Below, piece after piece: positions 34,349-42,794 of a DNA stretch of 64,000 nucleotides. The notes beneath the pieces are model-generated. The model saw nothing but the letters and a program-made list of their open reading frames with translations, searched no databases and was not told the DNA's origin. Within the stretch, counting starts at the first letter, position 1. Every line of letters starts with the position of its first letter. The position numbers and the translations under genes were made by a program. Source of the stretch: Ilumatobacter sp. (GTDB lineage: Bacteria > Actinomycetota > Acidimicrobiia > Acidimicrobiales > Ilumatobacteraceae); contig JABJAB010000095.1 in assembly GCA_018666235.1 (NCBI GenBank), positions 40,944 to 104,943 of the forward strand, written 5' to 3'.

Positions 34349-35338
34349 TCAATCTGCCGGTGCGGCGGCGGCGATGGCATCTCGGATCTCGGTCACCATG
34401 TCGTGTTCGACGAGATCACGCGCCACGTTGATGCCATTTTCGATCGCCCGGGCACTCGACGATCCGTGAGCGATGATGCACACACCATTGACACCGAGGA
34501 GCACGGCGCCGCCGTACGTGTCCGGATTCAGGGTCTCGTAGAGCGGAAGCAATGCCGGCATCAGCGCATCGGCGTGCTCTTTGTATTCCGGCTGGGCAAA
34601 CGCTTCGAGGAGCGCACCGATCACCGCTTGCATGCCGCCTTCGAGCGTCTTGAGGACGACGTTGCCGGTGAAACCGTCGGTAACGCATACATCGACATCG
34701 TCGCTCATGACGTCGCGGCCTTCGACGTTGCCGATGAAGTTCAAGCCGGGCGCAGCAGCGAGCAGCGGATGCGCTGCCTTGCGGAGCGTGTCGCCTTTGC
34801 CTGGCTCCTCCCCAATCGACAACAAGCCGACCCGTGGATTCTCAATTCCGAACCGGCGGCGCGCGTACACCGCTCCCATGAGAGCGAATTGGACGAGCCA
34901 TTCCGGCTGAACTTCGGCATTGGCGCCGGCATCGAGCAGTACCGTCGGGGTAGTACCAGGAACCGGGATCGGCGTTGCGATCGCCGGACGCTTGACTCCA
35001 GAAATGCGACCCATGCGGAGCAGCGCGGCCGCCATGGTGGCGCCGGTGTTGCCCGCTGAGATCATGGCACTTGCTTTGCCATCACGGACGGCCTCTGCGG
35101 CGCGCACCAAGGTGGAGTCCTTCTTTCGACGGACGCCCTGGGCAGGATCGTCGAGCATGCCGATGACCTCGGATGCGTGGATCAGCCCCAGAGTTGAACC
35201 ACCGGACGTGAGTCCTTCCAGCCCCTCAGGGCCGACAAGAACAACCGGTGTGCCCGCGACGGCAGCGGCGTGCGCACCATCAAGATTAGGTTGCGGCGCG
35301 AGATCGCCGCCCATGGCGTCGACTGCGACGGGAAGCAT
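34349..35338 (-). CDS. plsX: Phosphate acyltransferase PlsX
   Basis: PlsX converts acyl-ACP to acyl-phosphate, the first step of phospholipid synthesis with PlsY. The 329-aa protein has VAVDAMGGDLAP at the start, ISAGNTGATMAAAL (about residues 94-107), VLLDAGANAEVQPE, GLLSIGEE and DGFTGNVVLKTLEG. It is placed between rpmF and acpP, the usual order. The start at ATG 35338 lies 14 bp after the rpmF stop, so the longer upstream frame is rejected. Confidence 0.96.
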   Translation of the reverse strand: MLPVAVDAMGGDLAPQPNLDGAHAAAVAGTPVVLVGPEGLEGLTSGGSTLGLIHASEVIGMLDDPAQGVRRKKDSTLVRAAEAVRDGKASAMISAGNTGATMAAALLRMGRISGVKRPAIATPIPVPGTTPTVLLDAGANAEVQPEWLVQFALMGAVYARRRFGIENPRVGLLSIGEEPGKGDTLRKAAHPLLAAAPGLNFIGNVEGRDVMSDDVDVCVTDGFTGNVVLKTLEGGMQAVIGALLEAFAQPEYKEHADALMPALLPLYETLNPDTYGGAVLLGVNGVCIIAHGSSSARAIENGINVARDLVEHDMVTEIRDAIAAAAPAD

Positions 35339-35352
35339 GTGAGAAAAAGAAC

Positions 35353-35529
35353 TCAGACGTCGACGACGACTCGGTCCTTGTACCACCCGCAGCTGCCGCA
35401 CACCGTGTGCGGCGTCTTGGCGTTGCCACAGCGGGGGCAAATGCTCCGCGGCGGAGTCTGCAGCTTCCAGGCGCTGGCACGACGGCTGCGAGTCTTCGAC
35501 TTCGATGTCTTCTTCTTGGGAACGGCCAT
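35353..35529 (-). CDS. rpmF: 50S ribosomal protein L32
   Basis: Small zinc-type L32 (58 aa). It begins with the conserved AVPKKKTSKSKTRSRRA and ends with four cysteines in CPRCG...CGSCGWYKDR, a zinc ribbon. GAAAGAG lies upstream of ATG 35529. A short perfect hairpin at 35552-35568 precedes it. It is in the yceD-rpmF-plsX-acpP-rnc string. Confidence 0.96.
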   Translation of the reverse strand: MAVPKKKTSKSKTRSRRASAWKLQTPPRSICPRCGNAKTPHTVCGSCGWYKDRVVVDV

Positions 35530-35551
35530 CGTTCGCTCTTTCGTTACTACA

Positions 35552-35568
35552 TCGACCACTCTGGTCGA
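35552..35568. terminator. Short hairpin upstream of rpmF
   Basis: TCGACCA and TGGTCGA (7-base perfect arms, 3-base loop) lie 23 bp upstream of rpmF and 130 bp after the yceD stop. It could be an attenuator or the end of the yceD transcript. The stem is short and no U-tract follows, so the call is weak. Confidence 0.35.
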
Positions 35569-35700
35569 CGGAAAATCGTCTTCCGCTGTGCAGTTCTGCC
35601 CGCACAGCGACGTGCAACGTTATCGCCGCCTGACGGAGATCAATGCTCGACGCGCGAATCGCTCATCGCCGGTTGATCGGACGGTGAAACGGGCAGTCGC

Positions 35701-36213
35701 TCAGGAATCGTCGAGCACCAGGCCGTCGAGCGCCGACCACCGGTGATCTGTCACCGTCGTGTCGCACTCGCACGATGTTGTGTTCAAGTTGATCCCGCAG
35801 GCGGGGCACAGGCCGGCACAGTCCTCGGCGCAGACCTGTTCGGCATCGAGTTCGATCAATGCGAGCTCGCGGACCATGGCCGTGAGGTCGAGTTGTCCGT
35901 TCTCGATGGGGTACGCGTCTTCGTCGGTCAGTTCGATCTGATACAGCTCGTCAACGCCGACGACGGCAACGCCGGCGATGTCCTTCAAACAGCGCCTGCA
36001 CGCCGAACTCCATGGCGCTCGGACCGAGCCCTTGACGACGATGCCATCGTTCATCGATGCGAGCACGAGCGCAACACCGATGTCACCGTCGAGTCGCTCG
36101 TGGACGACCCCCAACGGCTCAGCCGGAATGGCCGCGTCCACTGGGCGCTCCGTTCCAGGCTGCCGCAGCAGCTCAATTGCGTTGACCCGCAGAGGCCGCA
36201 ACTCATTCACCAT
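35701..36213 (-). CDS. YceD/DUF177 family protein
   Basis: A 170-aa member of DUF177, a family linked with rRNA (23S) accumulation in plants and bacteria and often next to rpmF. Markers are the N-terminal beta region with VKGSVRAPWSSACRRCLKD. The C-terminal cysteine cluster is CAEDCAGLCPACGINLNTTSCEC, which probably binds zinc. TACCAT ends 7 nt before ATG 36213. It lies between sepIVA and rpmF, as in mycobacteria. Confidence 0.9.
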   Translation of the reverse strand: MVNELRPLRVNAIELLRQPGTERPVDAAIPAEPLGVVHERLDGDIGVALVLASMNDGIVVKGSVRAPWSSACRRCLKDIAGVAVVGVDELYQIELTDEDAYPIENGQLDLTAMVRELALIELDAEQVCAEDCAGLCPACGINLNTTSCECDTTVTDHRWSALDGLVLDDS

Positions 36214-36300
36214 GCAAATGATGGTATCGGTGCGAAGAGGCGGGGTCGCCCGCGAAGGCCCGACGCCGAGAGACGGTCAAGCCGGCCTTGGCCAGCCCAA

Positions 36301-36921
36301 TTAGATGTCTTGGTCGAAGAAGGCCGAGGACTCTTCGATTGACGGGAGCTGACCTGTGTTCGAGGTCGGATCCTGTTCGGCCCCACCAATCGACAGCCGT
36401 TGACGTCCAGCGTTCACGGTCTTCTGCAGCTTGTCGAGCAGGATTTCGAAGCTTCCCAGGCGCTGGTCGAGGAAGTCCTCGGTCTCGTGCTTGAGGCGAC
36501 GCGAGTCGGCGTCTGCGGTCTCCATCACCGTGCGGGCCCGCTGCTCGGCTGCACGCACGACTTCAGTCCGCTGCACCATCCGCTCGGCACGCACACGTGC
36601 AGCCTCGAGCAGTTCATCAGCTTCACGGCGCGTCTTGGCGACGAAGTCTTGACGTTCCTTCATCATCCAACGCGCCTGGCGAAGCTCGTCGGGCAACCGA
36701 TGCAGCGACTCCTCGAGCAGTTCGATGATCTCGTCGCGGTCGATGCGTGGAGACGACGACAGCGGCATGGTCGGCGCGGTCGAAACAATGTCGATGGCGC
36801 GGCGCAGCAGCGTCTCGGCATCGCCGACGTAGCCAACCTGGGCGTCCTGATCGGGGTACTCGTCGTCGATGTCGTCGTAGTCGTCGTGTTGGTCGTCGTA
36901 GCTCATGTCAGTGGTGGTCAT
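36301..36921 (-). CDS. sepIVA: SepIVA-like DivIVA-type coiled-coil protein
   Basis: A 206-aa cytoplasmic protein with an acidic, disordered N-terminus (DDQHDDYDDIDDEYPDQD) and a long coiled coil (about residues 62-170, RQARWMMKERQDFVAKTRREADELLEAA region). A short polar tail follows. In Mycobacterium the gene at this place, between coaD and the DUF177 gene, encodes SepIVA, a DivIVA-domain protein acting in septation and polar growth. Synteny and layout support the same role here. Its ATG overlaps the coaD stop (ATGA). Confidence 0.75.
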   Translation of the reverse strand: MTTTDMSYDDQHDDYDDIDDEYPDQDAQVGYVGDAETLLRRAIDIVSTAPTMPLSSSPRIDRDEIIELLEESLHRLPDELRQARWMMKERQDFVAKTRREADELLEAARVRAERMVQRTEVVRAAEQRARTVMETADADSRRLKHETEDFLDQRLGSFEILLDKLQKTVNAGRQRLSIGGAEQDPTSNTGQLPSIEESSAFFDQDI

Positions 36922-37427
36922 TTCTCGTCATCGGCAAAGACGGTGCGGAGTGCGTCGGCGACGTTCGCCGGCACCAGATGCCCGATGTCTTCACCGTACT
37001 TGGCGATCTCCCGCACAAAGCGGCTGCTGATGTAACCGAGTCCCGGGGCGCACGGCAGATAGACGGTGCGGATACCGGTGACGGCGTAGTTGTTGTGGGC
37101 CATTTGCTGCTCGATTTCGAAGTCTTCACTGTTGCGCAGACCCTTCACGATGAAGTCGACGTCGGTGCGCTGGGCTGCTTGGACGGCAAGGCCGGTCTGC
37201 GCGATCACCGTGACTCCGTCGAGGTGAGCCAGCGCGTCTCGGGCCAGCTCAATCCGTTGGTCCACCGCGAACAGGCCTGACGTCTTGGAGTGGTTGTACA
37301 TCACCGCGACGACGACCTCGCCGAACAGTTCGCTGGCGTGCGCGATGACGTCGACATGACCGAGATGCAGTGGGTCGAATGAACCGGGATACATCACTCG
37401 CTGGGCTTTCGCTCCGGAAGCGTTCAC
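36918..37427 (-). CDS. coaD: Phosphopantetheine adenylyltransferase
   Basis: CoaD joins ATP and 4'-phosphopantetheine to dephospho-CoA, the penultimate step of CoA synthesis. The nucleotidyl-transfer signature YPGSFDPLHLGHVDVI is at the N-terminus, FIVKGLRNSEDFE in the middle, and YISSRFVREIAKYG carries the ISSxxR site. I use GTG 37427 (169 aa) because TAGTGT (37440-37435) ends 7 nt upstream and it falls 10 bp after the rsmD stop. The next ATG (37394) would remove part of strand 1. Confidence 0.94.
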   Translation of the reverse strand: MNASGAKAQRVMYPGSFDPLHLGHVDVIAHASELFGEVVVAVMYNHSKTSGLFAVDQRIELARDALAHLDGVTVIAQTGLAVQAAQRTDVDFIVKGLRNSEDFEIEQQMAHNNYAVTGIRTVYLPCAPGLGYISSRFVREIAKYGEDIGHLVPANVADALRTVFADDEK

Positions 37428-37434
37428 CTGCGAG

Positions 37435-37440
37435 ACACTA
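37435..37440 (-). promoter_or_regulatory. -10 element of coaD inside the rsmD stop region
   Basis: TAGTGT on the minus strand ends 7 nt before GTG 37427 and overlaps the end of rsmD. No Shine-Dalgarno site is present. It suggests an internal leaderless promoter for coaD-sepIVA. Confidence 0.45.
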
Positions 37441-37968
37441 CTGCGGAGGGTTCGGGTCGGAACGTTCAAGGAACGTCACGACGGTGCGGCCGTACTTCTT
37501 CTGCCGAGTGATCGCCCACTCTGCCGGACACGTGATCGGGCGGCCCGACTCGGCGACGAACAGGTCGGCTCGAACCAACCCCAGCAGCCGATCCCATGCA
37601 TCGAAGTCGTAAGGCGGGTCTGCGAAGACGATGTCGCAATCGAGTGACGAGGCCACGGCCATGACGTCCGAGGAAATCACTTTCGAGCGGTCGCTGAGGT
37701 CGAGCGCCTCAAGGTTGTCCTCGAGCGCGTACCGAGCATTTCGATCTCGTTCGACAAACACGCAGCGCTCCGCGCCACGGGACAGGGCTTCGATACCCAC
37801 TGCGCCGCTGCCTGCGAAAAGATCCACGACGAGCGCGCCGTCCAGGATTCCGGAACTGCCAAGCGAATTGAAGATCGCTTCGCGCACCCGGTCGGTCGTC
37901 GGCCGCGTACTCGTCCCCTCCGGCGCCACGATCTTGCGTCCGCCCAGTTCTCCCGCCACCACTCGCAT
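37438..37968 (-). CDS. rsmD: 16S rRNA (guanine966-N2)-methyltransferase
   Basis: RsmD methylates G966 of 16S rRNA. The 176-aa protein has MRVVAGELGGRKI, RPTTDRVREAIFNSL, the SAM loop VVDLFAGSGAVGIEALSRGA and the catalytic motif DIVFADPPYD. It is adjacent to coaD in most bacteria. ATG 37968 has TATCGT ending 7 nt upstream. The longer open frame runs through a polypyrimidine tract and is rejected. Confidence 0.95.
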   Translation of the reverse strand: MRVVAGELGGRKIVAPEGTSTRPTTDRVREAIFNSLGSSGILDGALVVDLFAGSGAVGIEALSRGAERCVFVERDRNARYALEDNLEALDLSDRSKVISSDVMAVASSLDCDIVFADPPYDFDAWDRLLGLVRADLFVAESGRPITCPAEWAITRQKKYGRTVVTFLERSDPNPPQ

Positions 37969-38061
37969 CTCGCACACGATACGACTGCCCCGGCTCCGCA
38001 ACTCCGCCGCCCAACATTTCCTGCTCGCTCCATGCCCGACGAGATCCGTGTCAACCCGGGG

Positions 38062-38140
38062 CCCTCGCTCCCTCCCCCTCTCCCTCTCTCCCCCCTCTCT
38101 CGCCCGCCTCTCCCTCTCTCCCTCTCTCCCTCTCTCCGCC
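38062..38140. repeat. Polypyrimidine tract with CCCTCTCT-like tandem repeats
   Basis: About 79 bases of nearly pure C/T on the plus strand, broken by single G's. The longest pure runs are 38068-38101 (34 nt) and 38107-38137 (31 nt). The second run is a tandem array of an 8-bp CCCTCTCT-type unit. It lies in the 213-bp gap between divergent rsmD and the zinc-ribbon gene. Such mirror-like tracts can form triplex (H-DNA) and are prone to slippage. Confidence 0.9.
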
Positions 38141-38181
38141 GCATCGGAGTGCTGTGAGCACGAGTCCGGCAGACTGGGAGC

Positions 38182-38391
38182 ATGATCACGCCGGACGCTC
38201 AGATCACGTGCATCGACTGCGGTGGCCGTTGCCACCTGTTGTCGATGCCGCGAGAAGACGGCGTGTGGCTTCCGGGTGACTGGGTGGCATACCGCTGCGA
38301 AGACTGCCTCGATCGATGGGACCTGCAGATCCCAGAAGACGCCGACGACGACGCTGAGCGGGGCGACGTCTCCGGCGAGGACTGGCTCTGA
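38182..38391 (+). CDS. Small zinc-ribbon hypothetical protein (69 aa)
   Basis: A short protein with two cysteine pairs, CIDCGGRC near residues 10-17 and YRCEDCLDRWD near 38-48, which suit one zinc ribbon. It ends in an acidic tail (EDADDDAERGDVSGEDWL). Function unknown; nucleic-acid or protein binding is possible. CAGACT ends 6 nt before ATG 38182, as for several other genes here. Its stop is 3 bp from the end of convergent recG, with no terminator between. Confidence 0.65.
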   Translation: MITPDAQITCIDCGGRCHLLSMPREDGVWLPGDWVAYRCEDCLDRWDLQIPEDADDDAERGDVSGEDWL

Positions 38392-38394
38392 GCG

Positions 38395-40548
38395 TCAGCT
38401 CTTCGCCAAGAATTCTTCGTCCCGGTCGCTAAAGATCAGGTCAAGTTCGTCGGCGAGGTCAGGTCGACCAGCGAGATCTGGGTCGGAGTCCACGATGTCG
38501 AACGCCGCGGCACGAGCGAGCTCAATGAGCTTGCGGTCACGACGCAGTGACGCCAGCTTGAGATCACTTCGGCCCTTCTGCGCCGTCGACATCAAGGTGC
38601 CTTCACCGCGCAGATCAAGGTCGACCTCGGCCAGCTCGAAACCGTCCGTCGTCGCAACCAGCGCCTCAATTCGAGGATTGCCAACCACAGGGTTGCCTTC
38701 AGCATCTTCTTTCTGCTGAGTGACCAGCCAGCACGTCGATGCGTGCTGGCCTCGGCCGACTCGACCACGGAGCTGATGCAGCTGGGCGATCCCGAATCGA
38801 TCAGCGTCCAGAATTGCCATCACCGTCGCGTTGGGGACATCGACGCCAACCTCGATCACCGTGGTCGCCACCAGCACGTCCAGCTCACCGCGACGGAACT
38901 GGTCCATCGTGGATTCCTTCTCATCCGACGGCAGCTTGCCGTGCAACATGCCGAGGCGGAGTCCTTGGAGCTCTCCGAAGGCCAGCCGTTCGAGCGTCTC
39001 TTCAGCCGATGCCACCTCAAGCTTCTCGCTCTCCCCCACCAGCGGGCACACCACGTAGGCCTGGCGACCGGCGGCCACTTCGTCCTTGATGTCGTTCCAG
39101 ACGCCGGATTCCATGAGCGGACCGTCGGCCCACATCGTGACGATCGGCGTACGCCCTGGGGGCAGTTCGTCGAGGATGCTGACATCGAGATCGCCGTACA
39201 CCGTCATCGCCGCGGTCCGAGGAATCGGCGTCGCGGTCATCACCAGCGTGTCAGGAACGGCACCGTCGGCAGTTTTCTCTCGCAGGGCAGCGCGCTGTTC
39301 AACACCGAAGCGGTGTTGCTCGTCAACGACCACCACACCCAGACTCGAGAAATCGACGGCCTCTTGAATGAGCGCGTGCGTACCGATCGCGATGTCAACC
39401 GAACCGTCGGCCAGACCGGCCAGGACGTCCTTGCGGGCGGCCCCGGTCACCCGGTTGGTGAGCAGTTCGACCCGCAACGGTCGATCTCCGAACAGGTTGT
39501 CAGGATCCGGAACAGTGATCCCATCGAGCATTGCTCGGACCGACGCGGCATGTTGCTCCGCCAACACTTCGGTCGGCGCCATCAACGCGCTTTGGTGACC
39601 GCCGTCGACTGCCGCGAGCATCGCTGCCACTGCCACGACGGTCTTGCCTGCGCCAACGTCTCCCTGGAGCAGCCGATGCATCGGGTGTCCACTGGCGAGG
39701 TCGGCGTTGATCTCAGCAATCGTTCGCTGCTGTGCCGCAGTCATCGGGAAGGGAAGTGACGCTGTGAAGCGCTGCACCATCTCGCCGCCGACCGCGTGCT
39801 CGATGCCCAGCGAGTCGCGTTCCAGTGCCCGCTTGCGCAGGACCAACACGAGCTGGACTCGGAGCAGTTCGTCGAATGCCAGGCGATACCGAGCCAGCTC
39901 CTTCGTCTTCATGTCGTCGGGCAGGTGAATTCCAGCAAACGCTTCGGACCGGTCGATGAGTCCGAGGCGACGCCGCACCCGTTCGGGAACTGGGTCGGCG
40001 ATGCCTCGCTCCGCACAGCGACGGAGCGTTTCCTCGACCCAACCCGCCATTTCCCACGTGTTGATCTGCGCCTTCTCGCTCTGCGGGTAGATCGGCACGA
40101 TCTTGCCGGTGCGGTCACCGATCATGTCGACGACCGGGTTCGACATCTGCAGTCCGCCGCGATAGGTGTCGGCCTTGCCGTACAGCGCGACGTGGAGACC
40201 CTCTTTCAGCTGGCGTTCACGCCACGGCTGGTTGAAGAACACGAGGTCCATGCGCCCAGAGCCATCACCTACGTTGACGTTGACCATGGTCCGCCGGTTG
40301 CGTGTCGTGCGCTTGGTGACTGAGCGGATGGTCACCAAAACCAAGGCCTCTTCACCCGGAACGAGGTCGGCGATACGCGCCTCGTTGGTGCGATCGATCC
40401 AACGCCGCGGGTACGTGGTGACGAGGTCGAACAGATTCCTGATGTCAACCTTGGCCAACGACGCCTGCTTCTTGTCGCCCACTCCTCGAAGTCGCTCAAC
40501 AGGAATCGCGGCCAGATCCCGCAACGTGATCGGAGTCGTCGAAACCAT
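38395..40548 (-). CDS. recG: ATP-dependent DNA helicase RecG
   Basis: RecG remodels stalled forks and branch-migrates Holliday junctions. The 717-aa protein has the N-terminal wedge OB-fold (about residues 60-155), Walker A LLQGDVGAGKTVVA, VVVDEQHRFGVEQR as the DEQH-type box, TATPIPRTAAMTVYGD, and the C-terminal motif HQLRGRVGRGQHASTCWLV. The start at ATG 40548 is supported by TAGTTT ending 7 nt upstream; a TTG three codons earlier is rejected. Confidence 0.96.
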   Translation of the reverse strand: MVSTTPITLRDLAAIPVERLRGVGDKKQASLAKVDIRNLFDLVTTYPRRWIDRTNEARIADLVPGEEALVLVTIRSVTKRTTRNRRTMVNVNVGDGSGRMDLVFFNQPWRERQLKEGLHVALYGKADTYRGGLQMSNPVVDMIGDRTGKIVPIYPQSEKAQINTWEMAGWVEETLRRCAERGIADPVPERVRRRLGLIDRSEAFAGIHLPDDMKTKELARYRLAFDELLRVQLVLVLRKRALERDSLGIEHAVGGEMVQRFTASLPFPMTAAQQRTIAEINADLASGHPMHRLLQGDVGAGKTVVAVAAMLAAVDGGHQSALMAPTEVLAEQHAASVRAMLDGITVPDPDNLFGDRPLRVELLTNRVTGAARKDVLAGLADGSVDIAIGTHALIQEAVDFSSLGVVVVDEQHRFGVEQRAALREKTADGAVPDTLVMTATPIPRTAAMTVYGDLDVSILDELPPGRTPIVTMWADGPLMESGVWNDIKDEVAAGRQAYVVCPLVGESEKLEVASAEETLERLAFGELQGLRLGMLHGKLPSDEKESTMDQFRRGELDVLVATTVIEVGVDVPNATVMAILDADRFGIAQLHQLRGRVGRGQHASTCWLVTQQKEDAEGNPVVGNPRIEALVATTDGFELAEVDLDLRGEGTLMSTAQKGRSDLKLASLRRDRKLIELARAAAFDIVDSDPDLAGRPDLADELDLIFSDRDEEFLAKS

Positions 40549-40581
40549 CAACGTCAAACTAGCGAGCAGCGACGAATTCGT

Positions 40582-40633
40582 CGTTTGTGTCGGGATTTCT
40601 GCGGACCGTTCCGCAGAAATCCCGACGCAAACG
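40582..40633. repeat. 52-bp palindrome between fakA and recG
   Basis: Two 24-base arms (40582-40605 and 40610-40633) match at 23 of 24 positions around a 4-base loop. The outer ends CGTTTG/CAAACG are the same as in the palindrome at 23135-23184. It starts 11 bp after the fakA stop and ends about 20 bp before the recG -10 element, so it probably ends the fakA transcript. Confidence 0.85.
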
Positions 40634-40644
40634 GAAAGTGAGAT

Positions 40645-42366
40645 CTACTCAACGCCGAACAAGTAAGGATACAACGGTTGGCCGCCGTGTTGAATTTCGA
40701 CGGCGACGTCACCCCGATGATCGCTCAACCAACCTTCAATCGCAGCGGTGTCTGCAACCGCAGCATCACTCCCCACGACCACGGTGACGAGTTCTGCGGA
40801 ATCCCCAACGAGTTCTTCGAGGAGCGCAATCGATGCACCAGCCGGAGAATTGCTGATCGCTGCAATGCCATCGCCCTTGACGATGCCAATCCAGTCACCG
40901 GTCGCGATTGCACCCGCCTCGGAATTCGTGTCGCGAATCGCCTGCGTGACCTCACCCGTCGCCACCGAATCCGCAGCGTCGTTCATCTCCGCGCCATTTT
41001 CGTCGGCTGACCCTTCCGGGTCGTAGACAACGAGGGCGGCGAGCGCTTCGGGCATCGAGCGAGTCGGCACAACCACGACATGCTTCGAGGTCAGGGCATC
41101 GATCTGCTCCGCCACCGGGATGATGTTCTTGTTGTTCGGCAGGATGACAACCTGTTGGGCGTTCACATGCTCGACCGTGTCGAGCAATTCGGCCGTCGAC
41201 GGATTCATCGTCTGGCCGCCGGTGACAACACCTTGCACCCCGAGCTGGGCGAACAACTCGACGAGACCTTCACCCGAGCAGACCGCGACAACTGCCGTTG
41301 TCACGGAAGGTAAACCGGCGCCGGCGCGGGTGGCCGTGGCGTCGGTACCTGGGTCCGCAGCGCCACCCATTGCGGCCTCGCGCTTGGCATGTTCCTCATC
41401 GACTTCTTCAAACAGGTCCGTGACGCGGATTTGCTTCGGGCGACCGCCGAGGCCGAGTGGCACCTCGATGGCGGCGCCAATGTCGTTGGTGTGGACATGG
41501 CAGTTCCAGATGCCCTCGCCGCCGACGACGACGATCGAGTCGCCGATAGCCCCCCAGCCGACTTTGAACTCGTCGATACGCGCGTCGTCGAGATCCATGA
41601 AGTACATGACTTCGTAACGCTGGTCGGCAACGTCGACGTCACCCGCACCGCCGACCTTCGTCGCACCCAAGCGAGGCGATGTCGTCTCGAAGGCGGCCGC
41701 GACCGCTCCGCCCAAACCATCATCTTCTTCCGCTTCAGGCAATGGGACCCCGTCGACGATGTGCAGCGCCGAGTCCAGCAGCAACAGGAATCCAGCGCCG
41801 CCGGCGTCGACAACCCCGGCTTCTTTCAAGACGGGGAGCTGTTCGGGCGTGTTGGCCAGCGCAATCTTGCCCGCCTCGTGTGCGGCATGAACGACCTCGG
41901 CCAGCGATCCGCCGGCATCAGCTGACGCCTTGGCAGCATCGGCACTGAGCCGCACCACGGTGAGGATCGTTCCTTCGATTGGTTTGAGGACGGCCTGATA
42001 CGCACCAGTGGCAGCGGCCTGCATCGCCTCGGCAAACTTCGCCCCACTCGCAGGGGTCTGCGTCTTGAGTGTGCTGGCAAGACCACGCATGATCTGGCTG
42101 AGGATCACACCACTGTTGCCCCGGGCACCCATGAGCGAGCCATGGGCGATGGCATCGCAGGTGGCATCAAGGTCGTCCGCGTCAGTGCCGTCCATCTCGG
42201 CGACCACAGCATCAAGCGTGCGCGCCATGTTGGTCCCGGTGTCGCCATCCGGCACCGGGTAGACGTTCAACCGATTGAGCCAACCCGCGTGCGCCCGGAC
42301 CGTGTCGCGGAAGGTGCGAACCGTCTCGCGCAGTGCTTCGGTGTTCAACCGTTCAAGTGTTGGCAC
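40645..42366 (-). CDS. fakA: Fatty acid kinase subunit FakA-like (DhaL/DAK2 domain)
   Basis: FakA-type kinases phosphorylate fatty acids held by a FakB (DegV) partner. The 573-aa product has an N-terminal DhaL nucleotide domain with NVYPVPDGDTGTNMARTL and GARGNSGVILSQI. A middle domain has VMYFMDL and WNCHVHTNDIGAAIE, and a C-terminal YloV-like domain has GGQTMNPST and ILPNNKNI. GTG 42366 is chosen because TAAGCT ends 8 nt upstream and the N-terminus then matches the family; a TTG 96 nt earlier is unlikely. The order rpmB-fakA-recG is widespread. No fakB is visible. Confidence 0.9.
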   Translation of the reverse strand: MPTLERLNTEALRETVRTFRDTVRAHAGWLNRLNVYPVPDGDTGTNMARTLDAVVAEMDGTDADDLDATCDAIAHGSLMGARGNSGVILSQIMRGLASTLKTQTPASGAKFAEAMQAAATGAYQAVLKPIEGTILTVVRLSADAAKASADAGGSLAEVVHAAHEAGKIALANTPEQLPVLKEAGVVDAGGAGFLLLLDSALHIVDGVPLPEAEEDDGLGGAVAAAFETTSPRLGATKVGGAGDVDVADQRYEVMYFMDLDDARIDEFKVGWGAIGDSIVVVGGEGIWNCHVHTNDIGAAIEVPLGLGGRPKQIRVTDLFEEVDEEHAKREAAMGGAADPGTDATATRAGAGLPSVTTAVVAVCSGEGLVELFAQLGVQGVVTGGQTMNPSTAELLDTVEHVNAQQVVILPNNKNIIPVAEQIDALTSKHVVVVPTRSMPEALAALVVYDPEGSADENGAEMNDAADSVATGEVTQAIRDTNSEAGAIATGDWIGIVKGDGIAAISNSPAGASIALLEELVGDSAELVTVVVGSDAAVADTAAIEGWLSDHRGDVAVEIQHGGQPLYPYLFGVE

Positions 42367-42374
42367 GGCCGCAG

Positions 42375-42380
42375 AGCTTA
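42375..42380 (-). promoter_or_regulatory. -10 element of fakA
   Basis: TAAGCT on the minus strand ends 8 nt before GTG 42366 with no Shine-Dalgarno site. It decides the start and suggests a leaderless or nearly leaderless mRNA. Confidence 0.45.
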
Positions 42381-42587
42381 CGGGGCGACCCAAGTCGTTG
42401 GCATCCGCCGACACGCAGTTGTCAAACGGAACGTCAGGGCCCCTCGCGCTGAACTCGTTCAATCGATGACCACAGGCCGGTTGCGATGCCCGTCGACGTT
42501 GGTAGCCTCACGTGGCTGTTTCAGAGCGCTGTCGCGTGCTGGAGCTGACTCGAACTGATCTGAAGCGAAGCATCGCAGGAGAATCCA

Positions 42588-42779
42588 ATGGCATCAAAGT
42601 GTGAAATGTGTGGCAAAGGCCCGTCGTGGGGCATGTCGGTGTCGCACTCGCACCGTCGCACCAAGCGTCGTTGGAACCCAAACATCCAGCGTGTCCGTGC
42701 GCAGGTGAACGGCTCGACCAAGCGCGTCAACGTCTGCACCGGCTGCATCAAGTCCGGCAAGGTCGTTAAGGCCGGCTGA
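42588..42779 (+). CDS. rpmB: 50S ribosomal protein L28
   Basis: A 63-aa L28 with ASKCEMCGKGPSWGMSVSHSH and KRRWNPNIQRVRAQV, and two cysteine pairs (CEMC, CTGC) suited to zinc. AGGAGA lies 6 nt before ATG 42588. It is divergent from fakA and followed after 15 bp by a cold-shock-like gene on the same strand. Confidence 0.97.
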   Translation: MASKCEMCGKGPSWGMSVSHSHRRTKRRWNPNIQRVRAQVNGSTKRVNVCTGCIKSGKVVKAG

Positions 42780-42794
42780 GCCGGTCAAGGCACC

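Noticed and set aside
37631..38185. A 184-codon plus frame through the polypyrimidine tract
   Set aside because: Its Pro/Ser/Leu run comes from the C/T repeat itself, and it lies antisense to rsmD.
42367..42462. Longer fakA starting with TTG 42462
   Set aside because: It lacks any start signal, and GTG 42366 has a -10 hexamer 8 nt upstream and gives the normal N-terminus.
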